NCBI GenBank assembly: GCA_964509505.1
Contig: CAZDYP010000109.1
Span: forward strand, 1 to 17,598
Reading direction: 5' to 3'
DNA from: CAZDYP01 sp964509505
GTDB lineage: Bacteria > Chloroflexota > Anaerolineae > JACRMK01
DNA: 17,598 nucleotides
A program made the translations under genes and the position numbers. Below are positions 12,196 to 17,598 of the stretch, in pieces. Numbering within the stretch: position 1 is the stretch's first letter; every line of letters begins with the position of its first letter. The notes below the pieces were generated by a model, which saw only the letters and a list, made by a program, of their open reading frames with translations, was not told the DNA's origin and did not search any database.

Positions 12196-13986
12196 TTACT
12201 TCTTGGCGGTGGTAACGTACCCTTGCGGCACCCCACCACCGAACCAGCCAATCGGCGCAAGGTAGGGGTTGAGTTTCACGTTCTTCACCCATGGCTGCGC
12301 AATGGCGAAGTCGCCGCTCTGCCGCCACAATGGGAACAGCATGTAATCTTCGAGGAAGGTCTTCTCGGCTTCGCGGATCTTCGCGCACAGATTCGGATCC
12401 TTGGGATCCATCGCGCCAATCGCATCCACTTGCTTATCGAGCGTCTCGTTCTTGTAGCCCCCAAAGAAGCGCGTGGCGTGAATTTGAGTGGACTTCATGT
12501 TCACGGTCATCCACACTTGATCGTTCGGTGGACGCGCGCCAATGCTCTGACGGTCCAGCACGACGAGCTTCTCATCGGGCCCGAACCCAGATGGTTGTTC
12601 TTTGAACTCCACATCGGTGATGCCGAGGTTCGTGCGCCACATCTCCATAATGATCTGGACAGCCTTCTTCTGCGCCGCACCCGTCGAGTTGGAGGTCACA
12701 CGGATTTTGCCCAAGCCTGCGGCCGTCTTGTACTTCGAGGCGGCTAGATATTCCTTCGCCTTAGCGACGTTGAACTCGAAATACTTCTCATGCTCAGCAG
12801 TATAGCACCCAAGTTGCAATTCAGGATGCAACAAACCCAGCCATGCCTTCTGTGTGCCTTCAGTGGCTACTTCTGCCAGTTCTTTAAAGTTGACCGCATG
12901 AATGAGCGCCTTGCGAACATTGAGGTCATCTACGGGCGGCACGTTCCAATGGAACGACGAGTAGATGCCGAACGGCAATTTGTTCGCTTCCTCGCGTGCG
13001 CCCGGTGTGCGCCCCACGAGCTTGCGACGTGACGCGATGTCGCCAAACGAATAAGCGAAGTCAACCTGCCCCTTCTCGACGAGCGCTTCAAACGCCGACA
13101 ATTCCTCGGCGACAACCAGTTCGAGTCGCTCGAAGATCGGCTTATCGCCCCACCAGCGCGGGTTGCGCGACATGACAACGTTGCGGCCCGTCGCGTCAAT
13201 CGCAGTTACTTGATAGGGCCCGTTGACGCGCGGGTTCGGTTTGGCGAGGTAATTGGGATCAGCCTTCAGCTCTTTCGCAGGGACGACGCCGAGCCAGTAA
13301 ATAGCAAGTTTGTGGTCAAGGAACGCATCGGGGTTGTTGAGCTGAATCTCAAGCGTCTTGGCATCTTTAACGACCAATCCCGTGATATCCGTCGCTTTGC
13401 CATCCGCCACATCCTTGAATCCCTTGGCGTCGGCGAGCGCGTAGCCAGTGATGTTCGAGATCTTCTGCGCTGGGAGTGTGATCCATTCCCATGCATCTTT
13501 GAAATCCTGAGCGGTGACGGGTGTGCCATCCGACCAAACTGCTTTGGCATTGACCTTGATGGTCCACGTCTTCTTGTCTGCACTCGCCGTGACCGACTCA
13601 GCCAGCAACGGGCGCGCTTGAAATTCTACGTCATGATAAACTGGGCTGAGGAATTCATTGATCGCGACGGCTTGACCGCCCCAACGCACGCTCCAAGGTG
13701 CGAGCGGTTCTTGTGAGCCAAAGCCTTGCCAGGCAATCTTCAGAACTTGCTTATCTTGCGGCGCGGCATCGGCAGGCAAACCTGGCACCGCGGCGGCGGG
13801 CGCCGTTGTGGGCGCAGGCGCAGATGTAGCTACGGCAGGCGGCGCCGTCGTGGGCGCGGGCGCAGATGTAGCTACGGCAGCAGGCGGCGCGGGCGCGGTG
13901 GTCGGCGCAGGCGTAGCGGCCGGAGCACAAGCCGCTATCATCGCCAGCAACCACAGCATTGCGACGATCACATAACGTTTGGACAT
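12196..13986 (-). CDS. Peptide/oligosaccharide-binding lipoprotein (family 5 SBP)
   Basis: This receptor feeds the DppB/DppC-type permeases downstream. The 596-residue precursor has a lipoprotein signal peptide (MSKRYVIVAMLWLLAMIAAC) with the modified Cys at residue 20. A Pro/Ala/Thr linker follows that contains a duplicated unit (SAPAPTTAPPAVAT). The mature part carries family 5 landmarks: RPLLAESVTASADKKTWTI, VWSDGTPVTAQDFKDAWEW, NPRVNGPYQVTAID near the hinge, NPRWWGDKPIFERLEL and LNVRKALIHAVNFKEL. Family 5 proteins bind peptides, nickel chelates or oligosaccharides, and the ligand cannot be read here. AAGGAGGAG sits 7 nt upstream of ATG 13984-13986, behind a longer leader shared with the other binding protein of the window. 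The stop is directly followed by tandem repeats. Confidence 0.93.
   Translation of the reverse strand: MSKRYVIVAMLWLLAMIAACAPAATPAPTTAPAPPAAVATSAPAPTTAPPAVATSAPAPTTAPAAAVPGLPADAAPQDKQVLKIAWQGFGSQEPLAPWSVRWGGQAVAINEFLSPVYHDVEFQARPLLAESVTASADKKTWTIKVNAKAVWSDGTPVTAQDFKDAWEWITLPAQKISNITGYALADAKGFKDVADGKATDITGLVVKDAKTLEIQLNNPDAFLDHKLAIYWLGVVPAKELKADPNYLAKPNPRVNGPYQVTAIDATGRNVVMSRNPRWWGDKPIFERLELVVAEELSAFEALVEKGQVDFAYSFGDIASRRKLVGRTPGAREEANKLPFGIYSSFHWNVPPVDDLNVRKALIHAVNFKELAEVATEGTQKAWLGLLHPELQLGCYTAEHEKYFEFNVAKAKEYLAASKYKTAAGLGKIRVTSNSTGAAQKKAVQIIMEMWRTNLGITDVEFKEQPSGFGPDEKLVVLDRQSIGARPPNDQVWMTVNMKSTQIHATRFFGGYKNETLDKQVDAIGAMDPKDPNLCAKIREAEKTFLEDYMLFPLWRQSGDFAIAQPWVKNVKLNPYLAPIGWFGGGVPQGYVTTAKK
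13799..13882 (-). repeat. Two tandem 42-bp units encoding the second lipoprotein linker
   Basis: Units at about 13799-13840 and 13841-13882 are nearly identical and encode the repeated Ala-Pro-Thr linker after the lipobox. The organisation matches the duplicated 45-bp linker of the sugar-binding protein, although the sequences are unrelated. Confidence 0.8.
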
Positions 13987-14070
13987 AGTTTCTCCTCCTT
14001 AGAGAAAGCATACGGTTTTGATTGGTAACGCACGAGGCAATGATAGGTTAAGTCAGGACCTCACCTCCTT
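13987..14070 (-). promoter_or_regulatory. Double Shine-Dalgarno leader of the peptide-binding lipoprotein
   Basis: On the minus strand AAGGAGGTGA (14070-14061) lies 75 nt ahead of the start codon and is followed near the start by AGGAGGAGAAACT (13999-13987). The same two elements precede the sugar-binding protein at 3281-3378. Here the distal site is followed by GTG AGG TCC TGA, so no leader peptide of meaningful length can start there. Confidence 0.65.
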
Positions 14071-14148
14071 TGCTCACAACAGCGACCGAGAGGAACAACG
14101 CACTTCATGTTATTCGCTCCGTCCTCAATTCGTTGTAGTGGGTTGCAA

Positions 14149-15174
14149 TCACACTGGCACAGGCGCAGCCTCATCAAGCAACTTCAAGTGTCGCAGCTCC
14201 GCCCAGAAATCAGTGGGAATTGGTTGTTGGCAATAAGCGCTGTTCGCGCGCACTTCGTTGGGTGACGCTGCGCCGGGAATCACGGCGGCGACGGCGGGAT
14301 GACCGAATGGGAATTGCAACGCAGCCGCTGGCAAAGACACCCCATGCCGCGCGCACACCGCTTCGATTTGGCGCACACGCTCCACGATCTGCGGCGGTGG
14401 TGTGCGATATTCGTAGTGTGTGTTGGCTGTTACGCCCGTCGCCAAGATACCCGAATTGAATGGCCCGCCGATGATGACACTGATATGCTTTTCCGCGCAC
14501 AACGGCAAGAACGTGTGCGCTGCGGTTTGTTCCAGCAACGTATAGCGCCCTGCCAGCAAGAAGCAATCGAAATCGCCTGCGCGCGCGAAGTCTGACAACA
14601 TCTGCCACTGGTTCATCCCTGCGCCAATGGCTTTGATGGCGCCTTGCGCTCGCAACTCGGCAAGCGCAGGATACGCGCCCGCCATCACTTCGTTGAAGTG
14701 ACTTTTCGCATACGGGTCTGCGCCACGTTGCGTCACGCTCTCGTCAGGGTCATGGATGAACACGATGTCCACACGGTCAGTTTGCAGCCGCTTCAAACTT
14801 TCTTCCAATGAGCGCAGCGCCGCGTCGCGTGAATAATCGAAGACCGCATCAAACGCAGGCGCATCCACGAATGCGTCGTTGGGATCGCGAGTCGCGCGTG
14901 GCGCCAACACGCGTCCCACTTTGGTCGAGATAACAACCTCGTGACGTGGATAGCGCGACACAGCCATGCCCACTCGTCGCTCGCTCAAGCCATAGCCATA
15001 CAACGGCGCCGTATCGAAGTAACGCACACCACCTCGATACGCCGCGTCAATCGTCGCCAGCGCATTCTCGTCGCTCATCGCCGCATACAAATTGCCCAAC
15101 GCGCCGCCGCCCAAGCCAAGCGCGGTCACAGCGAGCGAGGTCATGCCGATGAGGTGTCGTTGCAACGGGTTCAT
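14149..15174 (-). CDS. Aldo/keto reductase, aldose (L-fucose/D-threo-aldose) dehydrogenase-like
   Basis: NAD(P)-dependent TIM-barrel oxidoreductase. Numbered from ATG 15172-15174, the AKR catalytic tetrad is complete: D54 and Y59 (YFDTAPLYGYG), K85 (STKVGR) and H141 (VFIHDPD). FDTAPLYGYGLSERRVG and STKVGRVLAP are typical of the D-threo-aldose 1-dehydrogenase/L-fucose dehydrogenase/pyridoxal dehydrogenase branch, which oxidises aldoses to lactones. This points to hexose or deoxyhexose catabolism, in keeping with the two Gfo/Idh proteins upstream. An in-frame GTG at 15183 is an alternative start; neither has a well-placed Shine-Dalgarno, so the start is uncertain by three residues. The leading 223-nt spacer is full of repeats. 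Length (341 residues) is normal for the branch. Confidence 0.88.
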   Translation of the reverse strand: MNPLQRHLIGMTSLAVTALGLGGGALGNLYAAMSDENALATIDAAYRGGVRYFDTAPLYGYGLSERRVGMAVSRYPRHEVVISTKVGRVLAPRATRDPNDAFVDAPAFDAVFDYSRDAALRSLEESLKRLQTDRVDIVFIHDPDESVTQRGADPYAKSHFNEVMAGAYPALAELRAQGAIKAIGAGMNQWQMLSDFARAGDFDCFLLAGRYTLLEQTAAHTFLPLCAEKHISVIIGGPFNSGILATGVTANTHYEYRTPPPQIVERVRQIEAVCARHGVSLPAAALQFPFGHPAVAAVIPGAASPNEVRANSAYCQQPIPTDFWAELRHLKLLDEAAPVPV

Positions 15175-15253
15175 ACTCTTCACAAAAGTAATTGGTAATT
15201 AGTAATTGACGATCGCGCCTTCCGCTCGATGTACCTTTTGAAGAACGCAATAT

Positions 15254-15340
15254 CAACACAAAGTCACAAAGAAATCACAAAGCACACAAAGGCGTCAATC
15301 TGTCTGCGTGTCCTTCGTGTGGTTGGCGTCTTGGTGTTGG
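15254..15340. repeat. Dispersed CACAAAG/CTTCGTGTGG-type repeat
   Basis: Successive phrases CAACACAAAG, CACAAAG and CACACAAAGG on the left are roughly complementary to CGTGTCCTTCGTGTGG and CTTGGTGTTGG on the right. It is a third, more decayed member of the family at 4949-5014 and 10980-11050. Neighbouring 15189-15208 and 15384-15400 carry AATTGGTAATTAG and AATTACGAATTACC phrase repeats. Confidence 0.55.
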
Positions 15341-15366
15341 CTTCGTCAGTCGGTGTAAGGATGAGA

Positions 15367-15383
15367 GGCAATCACAGATTGCC
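15367..15383. repeat. Small hairpin GGCAATC-ACA-GATTGCC
   Basis: A perfect 7-bp stem with an ACA loop, 24 nt beyond the stop codon of the Gfo/Idh gene at 15407. The hairpin at 6184-6202 has the same ACA loop and a related stem. Confidence 0.5.
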
Positions 15384-15406
15384 AATTACGAATTACCAAG
15401 CACGAA

Positions 15407-16480
15407 TCACATATCCTTCACAGGCATCGTCACTCTCATGCCTTGTTGATGATGCGACTGCAAGAAGCCGAGCATAATAGACAACGAGCGCAGCGCTTCG
15501 CGCGGAGGCGACACACTCTCGCCGCCATAGGCGATGAGGCGCGCCATCTCTTCGACAACTGCTTGTAATGCACTATGCGTGGTGTGATGGCGCGGCAAAT
15601 TGCGCTGTACCAAATCATACAGGCCTGCGCCGGGCGCGAAGATAGCGAACTCATGGTCGGATGCGCCAACATGGATGCGCCCCTTGTCGCCGATGAGGTC
15701 AACGCTTATATGTCCCACTGTCCCTTGCGAGCCTTGATACAATGCACGCACGCCGTTCTCGAAATGAATGATGCCCACCGCGCCGGGGTCGGTCTTGGGG
15801 TTGCGTCCCCCATCGCCCGCGTAACGGGGCCCGTAATGCTCGAAGTCGGCGTCAAGCGCCGCCTGTACCCACGCGGGCTCACTCTCTGCATAAAAGCACA
15901 TCAAGTCAAGGAGATGCGTGCCATTGCGAAACAACATCGCACGCTCGCCGTTCAACGTGCCGACGATGCGTTGCAATGTTCCGATCTCTCCCTTGCGTAC
16001 CAGCTCACGCGCGGCATGATACTCATAAATCCAGCGGCGCGTGTGTTCGATAGACATGGGGATGCGATATCGCTCAATCGCTTCGACCATCCGCAACGCA
16101 TCGCTCATCGTCGTGGCAATCGGCTTCTCGCAGATGATACCCTTCACCCCCGCTTCGCAACCTGCGACAACCATAGCGGCGTGCAGATGGTCGGGCGTGC
16201 AAATCGTGAGGATGTCTAGCCGCATCTCCGCAAGCATCGCGCGATAATCGGTGTAATACTTCAGCTCTGGCCAACGCGCGCTCCAGCGTTCCCTGAAACG
16301 CGCCAGCAAGGCAGGCAGGACATCACACACCGCAACGAGTTCCGTCGTCGGCGAAATCGCCAACGCCGCCGCGTGGGTGTAGGGCATCTTCGTGCCTAGC
16401 ACGGGATGGGGCGCAAGTTCGGCGGGCGCGGAGGTGATGACCTCCGAGAGGCCAATGACGCCAGCGCGAAATTTAGTCAT
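15407..16480 (-). CDS. Gfo/Idh/MocA-family oxidoreductase
   Basis: NAD(P)-dependent sugar or inositol-type dehydrogenase of 357 residues. The N-terminal Rossmann domain starts MTKFRAGVIGLSEVITSAP. The usual GxGxxG loop is degenerate here (GVIGLS). The acidic end of the second strand (VAVCDV) and the TPDHLHAAMVVAGCEAG stretch are typical. The catalytic C117-EKP motif is present with Lys119, and the second-domain motif GTHLLDLM supplies His189. The C-terminal domain shows FENGVRALYQGSQG and DLIGDKGRIHV, family standard. The gene follows another Gfo/Idh gene by 86 nt, so the two are probably cotranscribed and may act on successive or reversed steps for one sugar. Start ATG 16478-16480 lacks an obvious close Shine-Dalgarno. 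The substrate is unknown. Confidence 0.9.
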   Translation of the reverse strand: MTKFRAGVIGLSEVITSAPAELAPHPVLGTKMPYTHAAALAISPTTELVAVCDVLPALLARFRERWSARWPELKYYTDYRAMLAEMRLDILTICTPDHLHAAMVVAGCEAGVKGIICEKPIATTMSDALRMVEAIERYRIPMSIEHTRRWIYEYHAARELVRKGEIGTLQRIVGTLNGERAMLFRNGTHLLDLMCFYAESEPAWVQAALDADFEHYGPRYAGDGGRNPKTDPGAVGIIHFENGVRALYQGSQGTVGHISVDLIGDKGRIHVGASDHEFAIFAPGAGLYDLVQRNLPRHHTTHSALQAVVEEMARLIAYGGESVSPPREALRSLSIMLGFLQSHHQQGMRVTMPVKDM

Positions 16481-16566
16481 GGTTTTTTTACAACCCTCTC
16501 AAGTTGAACGAATATCCAGCGCCCCTACTTTCGTTTCTACGGCAAAGTCAGGAGAGCCTATTTTCT

Positions 16567-17598
16567 TCAGTGAGCAACAAGCGCTACCCGATTCGTCATC
16601 GCCGACTCATACGCTGCGAGAATTGCCGCTGTCACTGCTTTGCCGTCGCGGGGTCCAACGAGTGGCGCGCGGTGCTCGTCAATCGCCGCGATGAAGTCGT
16701 CGAGAATGCGTGTCGTGCGCTCTGCGCCGGGGTCGTTGGCGGGGAAGCCGCGCACGTGCTGGTGGTAGCTCCCAAATAGTTCGACGCGCGGGCGAAACTC
16801 ATCTACAAACATCATGCCATGCGAGCCATGCGCGCGAATCGTGAACTCGCCTACCGATGCAACCACCGCAGGCACACGCCCCACCGTCACCGTCGCTACG
16901 ACGCCGCGCTCCAACGTGAACGCGACGCTCGCTAAATCTTCGACGCCATATTGTTGGTGCGGCTCGAAGAAGTGCGTGCCTGCCGCCGCATAGACGCTGA
17001 CGATTTCGAGTCCCGTGATGAAGCGTAGATAACCGACGGGATAGACCAGGAAGTTCATCATTTCGCCGCCGCCGCTGAGCCTGCGATCCACGACGAGCTG
17101 AAAATCTTCGACCGCGCCCGACCCCAAGCCCCCCCCCGACAAAAAGTCAATGTGTAGCGCATACGGCAAACCGATTTTGCCATCGAGAATCGTTTGGCGC
17201 GCGAGCTGCGTAGATGACGCGAACAGACGATGAATGTAGGTGCATTGCACGCCTGTCTTGTTCACCGCAGCAATCAATTTGTCGCCGTCCTCAAGCGTCG
17301 TGCACATCGGCTTGTCCACCAACACATGCTTGCCCGCGAGCGCGGCCAGCGTCGCGAGCTTCGCGTGGCGCGTCGGCTCGGCGCAAACACTCACCATGTC
17401 CACAGCGTCGCACGCCAGCGCCGCATCCACATCCTCGATGTATGGCACGCCATACTTCGCCGCCATATCTATATTCGCCTTACGCATCCAATCAGGCAAG
17501 GACGGTTCATCTGCCACTGCGATAATCTTCATGCGGGGATGCGCAGCAATATAGGGCGCGTAATCGCGCTGATGGCGAATGCAAGAAAGCAGTAAGAC
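16567..17598 (-). CDS. Gfo/Idh/MocA-family oxidoreductase, N-terminus cut by window edge
   Basis: A second dehydrogenase of the same superfamily but of a different subgroup. The frame stays open from ATG 17530-17532 to the window edge, adding 22 residues (LLSCIRHQRDYAPYIAAHPR before MKIIAVADE). These look like the missing first helix and the run up to strand two of the Rossmann fold, so the true start lies beyond 17598. Visible signatures are VSVCAEPTRHAKLATLAALAGK, the catalytic DKP variant of EKP (VLVDKPM), and GGGEMMNFLVYPVGYLRFITG. In the last of these the usual Asp is Asn and a Tyr follows, the Y-type second motif. The C-terminus ends near VTAAILAAYESA. It is the first gene of the visible minus-strand run. 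Confidence 0.9.
   Translation of the reverse strand, partial: VLLLSCIRHQRDYAPYIAAHPRMKIIAVADEPSLPDWMRKANIDMAAKYGVPYIEDVDAALACDAVDMVSVCAEPTRHAKLATLAALAGKHVLVDKPMCTTLEDGDKLIAAVNKTGVQCTYIHRLFASSTQLARQTILDGKIGLPYALHIDFLSGGGLGSGAVEDFQLVVDRRLSGGGEMMNFLVYPVGYLRFITGLEIVSVYAAAGTHFFEPHQQYGVEDLASVAFTLERGVVATVTVGRVPAVVASVGEFTIRAHGSHGMMFVDEFRPRVELFGSYHQHVRGFPANDPGAERTTRILDDFIAAIDEHRAPLVGPRDGKAVTAAILAAYESAMTNRVALVAH

Noticed and set aside
13726..14028. Plus-strand Arg/Gly-rich 100-codon frame
   Set aside because: It is antisense to the Pro/Ala linker of the peptide-binding lipoprotein; the RGG-like composition is a by-product.

Overview
The window looks like a scaffold from a metagenome-assembled bacterial genome, most likely Chloroflexota (Anaerolineae-like); it carries a 100-N placeholder gap at 5172-5271. 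The taxonomic guess is inference. It rests on lipoproteins with a Pro/Ala/Gln- or Pro/Ala/Thr-rich linker after the lipobox, several carbohydrate and peptide ABC transporter parts, and intergenic spaces filled with hairpin repeats and degenerate short-phrase repeats of a style common in that phylum. No rRNA, tRNA, CRISPR array or transposase was seen.

Layout. (1) 1-848, minus: a DMT/EamA drug-metabolite exporter, cut by the left edge. (2) 849-1056: a divergent promoter region with a strong sigma70-type promoter facing right. (3) 1057-4869, plus: a CUT1 sugar ABC system made of a MalF-type permease, a MalG-type permease, a 390-nt spacer holding a large inverted repeat and a ribosome-binding leader, and then the lipoprotein binding protein. 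It ends at a textbook terminator (4888-4925). (4) 5048-17598, minus: a co-oriented run of at least eleven genes. In transcription order these are two Gfo/Idh/MocA oxidoreductases (the first cut by the right edge), an aldo/keto reductase, a peptide/nickel-type binding lipoprotein, DppB- and DppC-type permeases, an RraA-like aldolase, a membrane-anchored class III adenylate cyclase (split by a frameshift at an 8-base homopolymer), a zinc-less MDR oxidoreductase, a small 3Fe-4S-type ferredoxin and a cytochrome P450 whose heme-ligand region lies in the N gap.

How it fits together. The two Gfo/Idh proteins and the aldo/keto reductase (aldose/fucose dehydrogenase-like), together with the RraA-like protein and the MDR enzyme, suggest oxidation and cleavage of sugars or sugar acids. 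The two importers could bring in oligosaccharides and a peptide-like or oligosaccharide ligand. Neither importer has an ATPase gene here, so each must borrow one from elsewhere in the genome. The ferredoxin and P450 form a likely electron-transfer/monooxygenase pair behind their own candidate promoter. Substrates cannot be read from the sequence.

The most notable non-genic signals are as follows. Both binding-protein genes, on opposite strands and from different families, share a double Shine-Dalgarno leader: AAGGAGGTGA about 75-90 nt upstream, then an identical 13-nt ribosome-binding site at the start codon. A 133-bp imperfect palindrome sits upstream of the sugar-binding protein. The cyclase is split at a homopolymer. 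Several unrelated vocabularies of short phrase-like repeats fill the intergenic regions. I did not find a convincing new defence or mobile system.
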